From Sulfitobacter sabulilitoris (GTDB lineage: Bacteria; Pseudomonadota; Alphaproteobacteria; Rhodobacterales; Rhodobacteraceae), in the NCBI RefSeq assembly GCF_005887615.1, contig NZ_VANS01000002.1:248001-312000 (forward strand): 64,000 nt of DNA. Direction: 5' to 3'. The notes beneath the pieces are model-generated. The model saw nothing but the letters and a program-made list of their open reading frames with translations. It had not been told where the DNA came from and made no database searches. Made by a program: the position numbers and the translations under genes. Position 1 is the first letter of the stretch. Every line of letters begins with the position of its first letter. Below, one piece after another: positions 1-8,929 of the stretch.

Positions 1-51
1 TGCCTTCAATCCGCTGGCGGACACGCTGAGGGCGTTCGAAAAATCGCTCAT
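1..51 (-). CDS. flgC: FlgC, flagellar basal-body rod protein (N-terminal fragment)
   Basis: Only the first 17 codons are inside the window, and the gene continues beyond position 1. The translated start MSDFSNALSVSASGLKA is typical of FlgC, a proximal rod protein exported by the flagellar type III system. It lies 12 bases downstream of the flgB stop on the same strand, the usual flgB-flgC order. A GGAC element precedes the ATG. The identification rests on this short N-terminus plus the neighbour. Confidence 0.85.
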   Translation of the reverse strand, partial: MSDFSNALSVSASGLKA

Positions 52-63
52 TCGGTTCAGGTC

Positions 64-459
64 CTATCGGCCAAGGCTGCTGCGCAGGGTGCTCAGCGCG
101 GATTTATAGATGGCGAGGGCGCGGTCGTGCTGGCGTTTGGCGTCGATGGATTTGCGCATCTCGGTCTCAAGCGAAACGGTGTTGCCGTCGGGCGACGCTT
201 CGCCGCTGCGGTCCGTTACCGCAATCGTCATCGCGCCTTGCGATGATGCGGTCAGGTGACGCGCGCGGGTCGTTCTCAACTGCGACGCATCGGCCGTCCC
301 GGCCTGGGCGCGATAGCTGGCGGAAAAGCCCGGCACATCCTGCGACCGGTATCCGGGCGTGTCCGCGTTCGCGACATTCATCGAAATGACGGCCTGTTTC
401 TGGCCGGCGTGAACGGCCATGGCGGACGACATCTTAAAGATATCTAGATTTTCAAACAT
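64..459 (-). CDS. flgB: FlgB, flagellar basal-body rod protein
   Basis: 131-residue proximal rod protein of the flagellar basal body. The N-terminus (MFENLDIFKMSSAMAVHAG) and the internal NVANADTPGYR motif are the conserved rod/hook N-terminal signature, followed by a C-terminal amphipathic segment. The start at 459 is chosen because GGAG sits 8 bases upstream and the protein then matches family length; a longer ORF to 489 has no ribosome site. First gene of a minus-strand operon continuing into flgC, and divergent from fliI across about 80 bases that must hold both promoters. Confidence 0.93.
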   Translation of the reverse strand: MFENLDIFKMSSAMAVHAGQKQAVISMNVANADTPGYRSQDVPGFSASYRAQAGTADASQLRTTRARHLTASSQGAMTIAVTDRSGEASPDGNTVSLETEMRKSIDAKRQHDRALAIYKSALSTLRSSLGR

Positions 460-540
460 CCGGGCTTCTCCCTCGTGCGGTTTCATCAAGGCTTAACTGT
501 GATTCCTTTAAAAACGGTGAGCGACACCAGAAGGATTGCC

Positions 541-1914
541 ATGACCGATCTTCCCCACCTCGACGGCCTGCTGGCCGGGATAGCCACACTGACGCCGGTC
601 AACGCCGTCGGCCGCGTCATGCGGGTGGGTGCTGGCGTCGTTCATATCGCGGGCCTCGCCGGCCAGGCGCGCATCGGCGATCTGGCCTGTATCCAGCGCC
701 AGGACGGCCCCCTGACGGGTGAGGTCCTGCAACTGGACGGCGATCACCTGGTCTTGTTGCCCGATGCGGCACCGGATGGTGTGGCGCTCGGGGATCGCGC
801 AACCCTGATGGCGCCCGGAATGATCGCTCCCTCCGACACGTGGATCGGGCGCGTCATCGACCCGTCGGGGCGCCCCTTGGACGGCAAGCCTTTGCTGCGC
901 GGTCCTGTGGCACGCCCGCTGCGCGCGGACCCTCCCCCCGCTGCTGCCCGACGGGCGCTGGGACAGCGGCTGAATACCGGGATGGCGGTGACGAATACCC
1001 TGCTGCCAATCGTTCAAGGTCAGCGAATGGGGCTTTTCGCGGGGTCTGGCGTCGGCAAAAGCAGCCTGCTGGGCCATCTTGCGAAACACATGCAGGCCGA
1101 CGTCGTCGTGATCGCGCTGGTGGGTGAACGCGGTCGCGAATTGCGTCACTTCATCGAAGAGGTGCTGGGCCCCGACGGGCTGCGCCGTGCGGTCGTCGTC
1201 GCCGCGACGTCGGATCAATCGCCGCTGATCCGTCGCCGCTGTGCCTGGACCGCGATGGCGGTGGCAGAGCATTTTCGCGATCAGGGAAAGTCGGTTCTGT
1301 TCCTCGCCGACTCGATCACGCGTTTCGCCGAGGCGCACCGCGAAGTGGCCGTCGCCGCGGGCGAGGCGCCGGTTTTGCGCGGGTATCCTCCGTCAACCGC
1401 GCATCAGATCATGGCGCTGTGTGAACGCGCCGGGCCAGGCCGGTGCGGGCAGGGCGACATCACGGGCGTTTTCAGCGTTCTCGTTGCCGGGTCGGACATG
1501 GACGAACCGGTCGCCGATATCCTGCGCGGCGTGCTTGACGGCCATGTGGTCATGGACCGCGAAATCGCCGAGCGCGGGCGCTTTCCGGCCATCGACGTGT
1601 TGCGCTCAGTGTCACGCAGCCTGCCTGCGGCTGCGACGCCGTCCGAAAATGCGCTGTTGTCACAGACGCGGCGCATCCTTTCCGCCTTCGATCGAAACGC
1701 GGTAATGATCAGGGCGGGCCTTTATGCCTCGGGCAGCGATCCCGAGGTCGATCAGGCGATTGCGCTCTGGCCCGAGCTCGACGCCTACCTTGCTCGCATG
1801 GAGACGCAGAACATCGACAACAGTTTCAACCAACTCGACCTTATCCTGCGGCGGGCCAAAAGCGGGTCGATGACCGCCGGTCGCATGGCGCGGTCGGGTC
1901 GCGATGTGACATGA
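541..1914 (+). CDS. fliI: FliI, flagellum-specific export ATPase
   Basis: 457-residue ATPase that energises and unlocks flagellar type III export at the cytoplasmic base of the flagellum. The Walker A stretch GSGVGKSSLL lies near residue 170 and Walker B SVLFLADSITRFAEA near residue 250, with the F1-beta-like fold between them. Start 541 has AAGGA seven bases upstream; an upstream in-frame extension to 475 overlaps the flgB promoter side and is not needed. Monocistronic here, convergent with the DUF1217 gene. FliH is not adjacent within the window. Confidence 0.95.
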   Translation: MTDLPHLDGLLAGIATLTPVNAVGRVMRVGAGVVHIAGLAGQARIGDLACIQRQDGPLTGEVLQLDGDHLVLLPDAAPDGVALGDRATLMAPGMIAPSDTWIGRVIDPSGRPLDGKPLLRGPVARPLRADPPPAAARRALGQRLNTGMAVTNTLLPIVQGQRMGLFAGSGVGKSSLLGHLAKHMQADVVVIALVGERGRELRHFIEEVLGPDGLRRAVVVAATSDQSPLIRRRCAWTAMAVAEHFRDQGKSVLFLADSITRFAEAHREVAVAAGEAPVLRGYPPSTAHQIMALCERAGPGRCGQGDITGVFSVLVAGSDMDEPVADILRGVLDGHVVMDREIAERGRFPAIDVLRSVSRSLPAAATPSENALLSQTRRILSAFDRNAVMIRAGLYASGSDPEVDQAIALWPELDAYLARMETQNIDNSFNQLDLILRRAKSGSMTAGRMARSGRDVT

Positions 1915-1981
1915 TATTAGACAGCGGATCGGCCGTTGCCCGGATCCAACTGCGGTAAAAAAAAAGCGGCCAAAAGCGCGA

Positions 1982-2770
1982 TCAGGACTGCAATAGCATC
2001 AGCGCGATAGAGGTCGATGACGCGCCGGTTCCAAGGCTGTCGATCTGCGCGCGTGCAATGTATTGGGTGATCACATCCTGCACCTGAGCGGGGTCGCTGA
2101 ACGTGCTCAGATCGTCCGATCCGAACACCTCGCGCGCCCGTTCCTTAAAGACCGTAAGCTGCTGGTCAATGTCGATCTGACCGAAGGCCTTGGGCAGGTT
2201 CAACGCTTTTTCGAACAGCGCACGCAGCGGCGGCTGGCCCATGACCGTAAACCACTTGGTGTCGTTGCTGGCATCCAGGGCCGCGACCTGAGACAGTTCA
2301 CGTTCCGCATAAAGCGCCACGCGCATTGTTTCATCCTGCGCGCCGGCCGCGATTTCGAAACTGTTCGCCTGGTATTTGGCGATGATGTCAGGCGCAAAGG
2401 TGCTGATCCTGACCTGGGTAAGCTCTTTCGCGCCAAAACCGAAGGCGCGCGACAGCTCGGCATAGCGCGGATCGGCAAACCGATTTGCCAGGGTGTCATC
2501 CCCGACCGTGCCTTCTTCGAGGATTTTCTGAATGAAGAAACGGTTGTTGATATCATCCTGAAGCCCGAAGGCGCCCAGCGCGACTTCCAAAAGCCGACGG
2601 TCCGAAACCAGATCTTCCGCCGAGGTGACCTTGGCGATATTCTCGGTGAAGTAGTCGGTGGCCCGTTGCTGTTGTGCGGAGGTGTTCAACGCTTCGAACT
2701 GCGTGTCGTATGTCCGCTGCAAGAAGCGCCAGCCGGCAAGTCCGGAGAATGGAATGACCGGTGTGAACAT
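1982..2770 (-). CDS. DUF1217 family flagellar-cluster protein
   Basis: 262-residue protein starting MFTPVIPFSGLAGWRFLQRTY, rich in short alpha-helical blocks and without an obvious signal peptide or membrane segment. It resembles the DUF1217 family found inside flagellar clusters of Rhodobacterales and Rhizobiales; the biochemical role is unknown. Its ATG overlaps the flbT stop codon by one base (TAATG), so it is translated as the last gene of a flaF-flbT-DUF1217 unit. A role in flagellar assembly is inferred only from this coupling. Confidence 0.75.
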   Translation of the reverse strand: MFTPVIPFSGLAGWRFLQRTYDTQFEALNTSAQQQRATDYFTENIAKVTSAEDLVSDRRLLEVALGAFGLQDDINNRFFIQKILEEGTVGDDTLANRFADPRYAELSRAFGFGAKELTQVRISTFAPDIIAKYQANSFEIAAGAQDETMRVALYAERELSQVAALDASNDTKWFTVMGQPPLRALFEKALNLPKAFGQIDIDQQLTVFKERAREVFGSDDLSTFSDPAQVQDVITQYIARAQIDSLGTGASSTSIALMLLQS

Positions 2771-3174
2771 TATTGCGGCCGCGCCGCGATCAGGCGGTCT
2801 TCGCGCGGCATCAGTGCACGCAACGCCTTCATCGCACGGTAATGCTGCCCTGCGATCAGCGACTGGGTCGCCTCCAGCAGATGCGCGCGGCTGTCCGCAT
2901 CGGTGAACACCTGGCTCAACTCTTCGACCTGGCGCAGCAATGGCAGATGCGCATCCTTGGGATCGGTGTCGCCGGACAGGACCAGCTGCATTGCGAAACA
3001 GACGCGCCGCACGGGGGTCTTGGCGTCCTCGGGGTGTATGGCGTCCCGCAGTCGCAGAATATTCGCTTCTGGCGACATGATTGACAAACGACTGCGGCGA
3101 TCACCATTTTCGATCACGGCACCGTTGATCAGGATCCGTTCCTTCGGGCTCAGCTTGAGGACCAGTCCGGTCAT
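2770..3174 (-). CDS. flbT: FlbT, flagellin post-transcriptional regulator
   Basis: 134-residue FlbT. The opening MTGLVLKLSPKERILINGAV and the central region around PVRRVCFAMQLVLSGD are family hallmarks. In Caulobacter, FlbT destabilises flagellin mRNA until the hook is complete, while FlaF supports flagellin synthesis. It overlaps flaF upstream by an ATGA junction (3171-3174) and the DUF1217 gene downstream by one base. Location directly downstream of the flagellin gene fits a role in flagellin homeostasis. Confidence 0.93.
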   Translation of the reverse strand: MTGLVLKLSPKERILINGAVIENGDRRSRLSIMSPEANILRLRDAIHPEDAKTPVRRVCFAMQLVLSGDTDPKDAHLPLLRQVEELSQVFTDADSRAHLLEATQSLIAGQHYRAMKALRALMPREDRLIAARPQ

Positions 3175-3542
3175 TGGCCTGCTCCTTCCTGCTTCAACCC
3201 GCGCAGGATCGCCGTGTTGACCTCCAGCAGCGGAACAGCCGACACATGATCCCTCAGAACCAGGCTGGTGTGATGATGGGTAAACTCCGCAAGGTAGAAA
3301 ATCTTGGCGCGCAACTCGGCGGGAAGCAGATTGTCAGGATCAGCGACATCCGCGGCCAATGTGGTCCAGAGCATCCGGTTTTCGTGCAGCGCCGCGACAA
3401 GTGCGCCGTGGTCCTTACACTCTGCGGCACGCTTGAGCCGGAAGGTGATGCGCGCGATGACATCATATTCCGCGCTGCGCGCCGTTCTCGTCGGAGCCGC
3501 CGTTGGCGCATAGGCGCGCTGAGCCATTGAAAATGCGTTCAC
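3171..3542 (-). CDS. flaF: FlaF, flagellin synthesis regulator
   Basis: 123-residue FlaF. The tyrosine/alanine-rich N-terminus (MNAFSMAQRAYAPTAAP) and a C-terminal helix containing AEFTHHHTSLVLR match the family. FlaF works with FlbT to couple flagellin translation or secretion to assembly stage. It is separated from the upstream flagellin gene by 78 bases holding a strong GC hairpin, so its expression probably comes from read-through of fliC transcription or its own promoter in that gap. Confidence 0.92.
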   Translation of the reverse strand: MNAFSMAQRAYAPTAAPTRTARSAEYDVIARITFRLKRAAECKDHGALVAALHENRMLWTTLAADVADPDNLLPAELRAKIFYLAEFTHHHTSLVLRDHVSAVPLLEVNTAILRGLKQEGAGQ

Positions 3543-3583
3543 AGGTAAACCTTTGCTGGGAAGTATTCGCGAGAAGACGAAAT

Positions 3584-3613
3584 GCCGGGGGCGCGGTCAA
3601 ACGCGCCCCCGGC
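3584..3613 (-). terminator. Strong GC hairpin between fliC and flaF
   Basis: Perfect 12-bp inverted repeat (left arm 3584-3595, right arm 3602-3613) with a six-base loop, just past the flagellin stop codon. On the minus strand it is followed by a partly T-rich stretch (ATTTCGTCTTC), so it can act as an intrinsic terminator or as a 3' stabiliser of flagellin mRNA. Because flaF-flbT lie beyond it, partial read-through would set the ratio of flagellin to its regulators. Confidence 0.75.
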
Positions 3614-3620
3614 GTTCAGT

Positions 3621-4460
3621 TTACCGGAACAGCGACAGGATCGTCTGCGGCGCCTGGTTGGCAATCGACAGTGCCTGAACACCCAACTGCTGCTGGGTCT
3701 GCAAGGCCTGCAACCTGGCCGAAGCCGCTTCCATATCCGCATCGACCAACGAACCGATACCGGATTTGAATGCGTCCATCACCTTGCCCACGAACATGCT
3801 CTGGTCCGTGATCCGCTTCGAGGACGCACCAAGCGCGGCGGCCCCGTCCACGGCAGTCTGGATATGCGCTTCGATCGCGGCAATCGACGTTTCAGCAGCT
3901 GTCGACGAAGACACGTCAATGTCATCGAGAACCCCTGTTGTGCCCGTCAGCCCGGTGGTGAAATCAACCGACGATACGGTGATGTTCGAAGCCGTGACCG
4001 CCCCGGTGTTGTCGCGATCAATCGACGACAGAACAGTCAGGTCAACGCCATCGTCATTGAGCAGGTTCATCCCGTTGAACTGCGATGCGCTGATGATCGA
4101 AGTCACCTGCGCGGTCAGTTCGGTCACGTCCGCGGTCAACTTGGTGTAGTCCACGTTTTCACCCGTGGCCGTGACGACCTTTTCCTTGATCTCGTTCAGA
4201 ACATTGGTGATCTGCTCGGCCCCGGCCAGGGCGACCGACACCGTGCTTTCGCCCAGAGACAGCGACCCCGCAACGGATTTGAAGCCGCTGACATCGGATT
4301 CCATCACCTTGGAAATGGCCCAGATCGCCGAGTTGTCCTTGGCCCCGGCAATGTCCTTGCCGGTCGAGATCGAGGTCTGCGTCTTGGCCAGATCGGAGTT
4401 GATGGATTTCAGGGTTTGCAGAGCGACCATCGCGCTGTTGTTTGTAAGAATGCTCGACAT
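3621..4460 (-). CDS. fliC: Flagellin
   Basis: 279-residue filament subunit. The N-terminus MSSILTNNSAMVALQTLKSI and the C-terminal region ending in SIANQAPQTILSLFR form the D0/D1 coiled-coil domains; the middle Thr/Val/Asp-rich part is the short variable domain. The second of two in-frame ATGs is chosen (4460, not 4466) because AAAGGA then has an 8-base spacing instead of 2. The protein is short compared with enterobacterial flagellins but normal for Rhodobacterales. It is the only flagellin gene in the window. Confidence 0.95.
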   Translation of the reverse strand: MSSILTNNSAMVALQTLKSINSDLAKTQTSISTGKDIAGAKDNSAIWAISKVMESDVSGFKSVAGSLSLGESTVSVALAGAEQITNVLNEIKEKVVTATGENVDYTKLTADVTELTAQVTSIISASQFNGMNLLNDDGVDLTVLSSIDRDNTGAVTASNITVSSVDFTTGLTGTTGVLDDIDVSSSTAAETSIAAIEAHIQTAVDGAAALGASSKRITDQSMFVGKVMDAFKSGIGSLVDADMEAASARLQALQTQQQLGVQALSIANQAPQTILSLFR

Positions 4461-4673
4461 GAACATAGTCCTTTGATCAAAGACGCTTTGCGTCAGTTAG
4501 TGCCGGGCCCGCGTTTCGCGAAGCCGGCAAAGGTGCCGTTCTGACCAATGCAATCGACCGTGTTCCAGACGATGCGCCATCCGACCTCGGATGCATCGCC
4601 ACCATGACCATGCAATGCCTAATGCAATGCTAAGCCCCGCCGATCGAGTCGCGCGCATTTGACATAAATCCCG
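4461..4673. promoter_or_regulatory. Flagellin upstream region
   Basis: The 213-base gap between fliC and the FlgN-like gene should hold the flagellin promoter reading leftwards. A perfect 12-bp palindrome, CTTTGATCAAAG (4469-4480), surrounds the flagellin ribosome binding site. No convincing sigma-54 (GG-N10-GC) or sigma-28 promoter was found by eye, so the promoter type is left open. Confidence 0.4.
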
Positions 4674-5033
4674 TCAGGCGCGCTTTTCCACGGATGTGTC
4701 ATGAACAATGTCGATGCTGCGCTTGGCGCCCCTGTCGTCGTATGTCTCCAGTGACATTCGCACCCGTCGCAGCGCGTCCAGCCTGCGTGCGACGCTTCGA
4801 ATACCTTCCAGCGCCCTGTCCAAAAGCACCTGGTTGCGCGCGACCTTGCCGCTGACAAGGGCCAACGCCTCATGATCGAGTGTCTCCAGCACCGCCAAAG
4901 CGTCGATCAGGTTTTCCTTGCGGGCCGACAGGCGCGCGATCTGGTCCAGGTCACCTGCGATCACCGCGGCGCGTTCTGCGTCGAGCAGATCATTCAGCGC
5001 CCCCAATGTCGTCTCAAAGGTGTCATCAGTCAT
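4674..5033 (-). CDS. flgN: FlgN-like flagellar export chaperone
   Basis: 119-residue, entirely helical, charged protein (LDAERAAVIAGDLDQIARLSARKENLIDALAVL) with the FlgN pattern of a small all-helical chaperone. FlgN binds the hook-filament junction proteins FlgK/FlgL and delivers them to the export gate. It overlaps the preceding rod-binding gene by eight bases, so both are co-translated. Sequence identity within this family is low, so the call rests on size, helix pattern and context. Confidence 0.7.
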   Translation of the reverse strand: MTDDTFETTLGALNDLLDAERAAVIAGDLDQIARLSARKENLIDALAVLETLDHEALALVSGKVARNQVLLDRALEGIRSVARRLDALRRVRMSLETYDDRGAKRSIDIVHDTSVEKRA

Positions 5034-5316
5034 TTTGCCGCTCCTTCAGGGCCAGGTACAACGATTCCGCCAGGCCGATACCGCCCGCACGGACGATTTG
5101 CGTCGCGTGTTCCTGCACCATGAAGGATGCGAACTGATCCTCTCCCGCACCGCCGCCGAAACTGTCGCGCGCTTCGCCGAAACCTGCGGATTTCAGCATT
5201 TCGGCAAGAAAGGTCGCCTCGAGCGACCGGGCCGCATCGCGAAGCGCACTGTCCGTGTCGGCGGGTCGCAAGGCGGCTGGTGTCGCCGGCGACGCGTTTG
5301 GCGGGATCTGGATCAT
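5026..5316 (-). CDS. flgJ: FlgJ N-terminal-like rod-binding protein
   Basis: 96-residue protein with the core LEATFLAEMLKSAGFG followed by FASFMVQEHATQIVRAGGIGLAESLY, the conserved part of the FlgJ rod-capping domain. The muramidase domain of enterobacterial FlgJ is absent, as is usual in alphaproteobacteria. The ATG at 5316 is preceded by AAGGA at 7-base spacing; a longer reading to 5385 lacks one. It heads a two-gene unit with the FlgN-like gene, divergent from fliK. Confidence 0.82.
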   Translation of the reverse strand: MIQIPPNASPATPAALRPADTDSALRDAARSLEATFLAEMLKSAGFGEARDSFGGGAGEDQFASFMVQEHATQIVRAGGIGLAESLYLALKERQND

Positions 5317-5435
5317 GGTGCGGTCCTTCAATTGCAGCTCATTTTTTTCGACCATGCCCCCAATCGGTAAAGATGCAGTAACCAAAGGCGGTCATACGTG
5401 ACGTGAAATGCGGAAGAAATCCGAGGAGACAGCGC

Positions 5436-6902
5436 GTGCAAGCCACACCATTCCCCTTTCCGGCCCTGACACGGGGACCAGACGCGGACCGCCCGCAAAC
5501 CGGGTCGCTCACGGAAAAGGCCCCCGGCCCGAGTTTTGATGCTGCTTACGCAGTATCCGAGGACACATTGCGGTCAGGGGTCGCGTCGGGTCGTGACCGG
5601 CATTCCAAGGCGGATAAACCCTCCGGGGCCGACGACACCGACACGCCCGAGACGCAGGGCCCGGCAGAGACCGCATCTATCGAGACCGAAGAGACGGAAG
5701 AAACCAGTGACTTGTCGCCGAAGGGCATAGAAACGGATCAACAAGACGGATCACCCCCCGGGTGCGGGTCGGGCACCGAAATCATGTCCGATGACGTGCG
5801 ATCAAGGCCCGGGAGAGAAGCACCCCCGCTGCCGCCTATCGCGGCAGAATCGCAGCAACCTGGATTCCGGACCCGGACGGGCCAGCAGCGGCATGCCGAG
5901 TCAATCGACACCCGACAAACCCACGGCCCACGCGTCACGGCCGCAACCCACGGGGCCCCGGTCAGCCAGGCGATCCAGGCAGCGTTGCAGACGGTCCGCA
6001 GATCCGGGCCCTCACCCGACATCTCTGCAGACATTCCGCGGTCTTCCCGCCCCGAGGCGCAAGCCGCCGACCCTTTGGCTCGTCCGCACCGGTTCGATGC
6101 TGTCAATTCGACCAGAACGGATGTGCCTGTCGCGCAAAGCAATCCACTTCGCGGGGCGCATGACGATTCCTCAGCGGTCTCCGCTGCACCGCCCAACGCA
6201 CCGCCAGGCAGCCAGCGCTCCGCGCGTGACTCGGAAGAGGGTTGGGGATCCCGGTCTATGCCGGCAGCGAATTTGCCACCGGTAGCGGCGATACCCGCGG
6301 CACCGGTCGCTTCTTTTGGGCCGTCTGCCGCCGGGGGGCTGCGCTCCGCCACACCGGCAACCGCTGTTACGAACCACCGACTGTCCGTCGTGGATCAAAG
6401 CCATTTCGACCCGTCGGAGTTCCTGCGCCCATCGTCAGATCCCGGCCTGCCCGTTGAGCTTCGTGCCAACGCCTCTCCGGCAACGCTACCTGTTCTCGCA
6501 CGACCCGAGACACCGGTCCTTGTCGCGCGACAGATGGCGGATGCCTTGCACCGCCTACCCGATCGTCCCGTGGAACTTACGCTCAACCCCGAGGAACTGG
6601 GCCGTGTGCGCATGACCCTGGCCACGCACGACGCCGGAATAACAGTGACCATCGTTGCGGAGCGGGCCGACACGCTCGATCTGATGCGCCGCCACATCGA
6701 CCAGCTGAACCGCGAATTTCAGGACCTAGGATTCGACAATATCGCGTTTTCCTTCGCGGGTGGCCAAAGAGGTGATGACCCCGACACCCCCGAGCGAGAC
6801 GGTCCTCGCGCCGAAGGGGACAAAGACGTGCCCTCTCAGCCCGCCATTGCCGCGCATTCCCTTTCACTTGGCCCCGCCGATGGGCTCGATCTTCGTTTGT
6901 AA
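5436..6902 (+). CDS. fliK: FliK, flagellar hook-length control protein
   Basis: 488-residue protein. The first ~330 residues are disordered, rich in Pro, Ala, Ser, Asp and Arg; the C-terminal ~130 residues contain the FliK switch domain (VELTLNPEELGRVRMTLA, then AERADTLDLMRRHIDQLN). FliK acts as molecular ruler and switches export from hook to filament subunits. A GTG start at 5436 is chosen because GAGGAG lies eight bases upstream; the GTG at 5403 has no ribosome site. It is followed 11 bases later by flgD. The N-terminal part is likely to vary greatly between species. Confidence 0.9.
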   Translation: MQATPFPFPALTRGPDADRPQTGSLTEKAPGPSFDAAYAVSEDTLRSGVASGRDRHSKADKPSGADDTDTPETQGPAETASIETEETEETSDLSPKGIETDQQDGSPPGCGSGTEIMSDDVRSRPGREAPPLPPIAAESQQPGFRTRTGQQRHAESIDTRQTHGPRVTAATHGAPVSQAIQAALQTVRRSGPSPDISADIPRSSRPEAQAADPLARPHRFDAVNSTRTDVPVAQSNPLRGAHDDSSAVSAAPPNAPPGSQRSARDSEEGWGSRSMPAANLPPVAAIPAAPVASFGPSAAGGLRSATPATAVTNHRLSVVDQSHFDPSEFLRPSSDPGLPVELRANASPATLPVLARPETPVLVARQMADALHRLPDRPVELTLNPEELGRVRMTLATHDAGITVTIVAERADTLDLMRRHIDQLNREFQDLGFDNIAFSFAGGQRGDDPDTPERDGPRAEGDKDVPSQPAIAAHSLSLGPADGLDLRL

Positions 6903-6913
6903 GGACCATACCG

Positions 6914-7597
6914 ATGGATATTTCACCCCTTTCCGCGTATTCTGCCACACTTGCGCCGACCCTCCCCGCCGCTGGCACCAAGGATCAACAGGCCGAAGCC
7001 GTGCTCTCTTCGGACTTCGAGACATTTTTGCAGATGCTGACCGCCCAGGCGAAATACCAGGATCCGTTGGAACCGATTGATTCGTCCGAGTACGCCGCGC
7101 AATTGGCGCAGTTTTCCATGGTCGAGCAGCAGGTTCTGTCCAACGACCTTCTGACCGCGCTGACCGCGCAGCTTGGCGCCGGGAACATGGCGCAGATGGC
7201 AAGCTGGATTGGGATGGAGGCGCGCACGAGTGCCCCGGTGCAGTTCGACGGTGCCCCGATCACGGTTCTGCCGGAACCCTCGCGCACCGCCGACGCCGCC
7301 TTTCTGGTTGTGCGCGACGCCGCTGGCGCGGATGTGCACCGCCAGCAAATCGCCGTCTCGTCCGAGCCTGTTGACTGGACAGGTTTGAGGGGTGATGGCA
7401 CGCCGATACCCTCAGGGCGCTATAGCTTTGCGGTCGAAAGCCACGCCAATGGCGACGTGATCGCCACGACTGCGGCAGACACATATGCAACGGTGACCGA
7501 GGCCCGGAAAACAGATGGCGACACCCTGTTGATCCTGGCCGGCGGCAGCCCGGTTCGCGCCAGCGAAATCAGCGCGCTGCGCGGCGCGGGGTATTGA
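6914..7597 (+). CDS. flgD: FlgD, flagellar hook-capping protein
   Basis: 227-residue hook cap scaffold needed for FlgE polymerisation. The N-terminal export/capping region has the family motif FLQMLTAQAKYQDPLEPIDS and QLAQFSMVEQQ; the C-terminal half has the FlgD Ig-like fold pattern with WTGLRGDGTPIPSGRYSF. Directly downstream of fliK (11 bases). Its stop codon is three bases from the stop of the convergent FAD oxidase gene, with no terminator between. Confidence 0.95.
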   Translation: MDISPLSAYSATLAPTLPAAGTKDQQAEAVLSSDFETFLQMLTAQAKYQDPLEPIDSSEYAAQLAQFSMVEQQVLSNDLLTALTAQLGAGNMAQMASWIGMEARTSAPVQFDGAPITVLPEPSRTADAAFLVVRDAAGADVHRQQIAVSSEPVDWTGLRGDGTPIPSGRYSFAVESHANGDVIATTAADTYATVTEARKTDGDTLLILAGGSPVRASEISALRGAGY

Positions 7598-7600
7598 CGG

Positions 7601-8929
7601 TCAACGGTCAGCCAGCGTCAAACCCGCATAGACCAGCGGCATGATCGCCCGCCGCGCGCGCCCCAACGGAAAGCGCGTCAGGGGCCTTTGCATAGCTGCG
7701 GGATAAGGTCTCATCGGGGTCTTGCCTTGCGCCAGATCCGCCAGGATTGCGCCGCTGTATGTCCCCATTGCAACGCCGTTGCCATGATAGCACAGGCCGG
7801 CCCACAGGCCCGGCGCATCCGGCACGGCCCCGACAAAGGGCAGCCTGTCGCGCGCAAGGCAGACCATGCCGGACCAGTTATGGTGCACGTCGACATGCGC
7901 CCAAGCGGGAAACATGGCATCGAAATCGCGGCGGATGCGCGCCCGCGCCCGCCGTTCTGCCGACGGTCCGGTCATCAAACCGCCGCGCATCCCGAACAGG
8001 AACCTCCGGTCCGGCATCAGACGGAAATAATGCAGCAGATGCCGCGTGTCATAGGCCATCTGAGCACTCGACCACCCGGAGGCCGAGACCTCCGCCTCGC
8101 TCAGCGGTCGGGTCACCATCACGTTGGACTGCCCCGGCATGTACCGACCCGCCAGCCAATCCGGCAGATCTTCGCTCGAATACCCGTTGGTCGCAATCAC
8201 GACCTGATCGGCGGCCACCGTTCCGCCGTCGGTTTGCACGGCATGGTGCCGCCCGACCCGGACCAGGCCGCGCACCGGGCTGTGCTGATGAATCTGCGCG
8301 CCTGCGGCAGTGGCGGCGCTCAGCAGGCCGGACAGATATTTGCGCGGGTTCAGGCCAAAACCGACGGGGACGGTCAGTGCCCCGTGAAACGGGCCCGCCA
8401 TCCCCTGGTCGCGCAGATCGCGCGCCGCGATCAGCGTCGGCGTGATACCGTAGTTTTCCGTGACGGTTGCGGCATGCCTTTCCAGGTCGTCCATATCCGA
8501 CGGACGATGCGCCAGCGTGGTTTCACCGTTCGAATGGCGGTCCGCTTCGATGCGATGCGTGTCGATCAGATCTCCGACCAGCGTCACGGCCGCCTGCTCT
8601 GCCTGGCGATACTCCAGCCGGCCCGCGCGCCCGACGCGGCGGTCGAGCGCGTCATCGCTCAGCATTCCACCGCCCAGGCAACAAAACCCGCCGTTTCGCC
8701 CCGATGCACCCCAACCGGGCGCCTGCGCCTCGACCACCGCGACGCGCGCGCCCGCCTGTGCCAGATGCAATGCCGCCGACAGGCCGGTGAACCCCGCCCC
8801 GACGATCGCGACATCGGCGCGATGCGCACCCTGCAGGGCCGCGCCTTTCGGCAGATCGCAGGTTTCGTCCCACCAACACCCCGACCGGGGACCAGCGCCA
8901 TAGGCGTACTCGGAAAAGATGCGCCTCAT
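7601..8929 (-). CDS. FAD-dependent oxidoreductase, DAO family (PuuB-like)
   Basis: 442-residue amine oxidase of the D-amino-acid-oxidase superfamily. The Rossmann FAD motif VAIVGAGFTGLSAALHLAQAG is near residue 40 and the GWGASGRNGGF stretch is typical of PuuB/OrdL-type enzymes; a C-terminal GLCYHGNGVAMGTYSG closes the FAD site. It is the last gene of the potFGHI unit (ATGA overlap with the permease gene), which points to oxidation of putrescine or a gamma-glutamylated or N-substituted derivative. The exact substrate cannot be read from the sequence. Confidence 0.82.
   Translation of the reverse strand: MRRIFSEYAYGAGPRSGCWWDETCDLPKGAALQGAHRADVAIVGAGFTGLSAALHLAQAGARVAVVEAQAPGWGASGRNGGFCCLGGGMLSDDALDRRVGRAGRLEYRQAEQAAVTLVGDLIDTHRIEADRHSNGETTLAHRPSDMDDLERHAATVTENYGITPTLIAARDLRDQGMAGPFHGALTVPVGFGLNPRKYLSGLLSAATAAGAQIHQHSPVRGLVRVGRHHAVQTDGGTVAADQVVIATNGYSSEDLPDWLAGRYMPGQSNVMVTRPLSEAEVSASGWSSAQMAYDTRHLLHYFRLMPDRRFLFGMRGGLMTGPSAERRARARIRRDFDAMFPAWAHVDVHHNWSGMVCLARDRLPFVGAVPDAPGLWAGLCYHGNGVAMGTYSGAILADLAQGKTPMRPYPAAMQRPLTRFPLGRARRAIMPLVYAGLTLADR

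Noticed and set aside
4500-4560. Sigma-54 promoter for flagellin (GGCAC...TTGC)
   Set aside because: The GG and GC elements on the minus strand are only seven bases apart instead of ten.
5738-6352. 204-codon minus-strand frame inside fliK
   Set aside because: It lies over the disordered, GC-rich part of FliK, has no ribosome site and no recognised motif.
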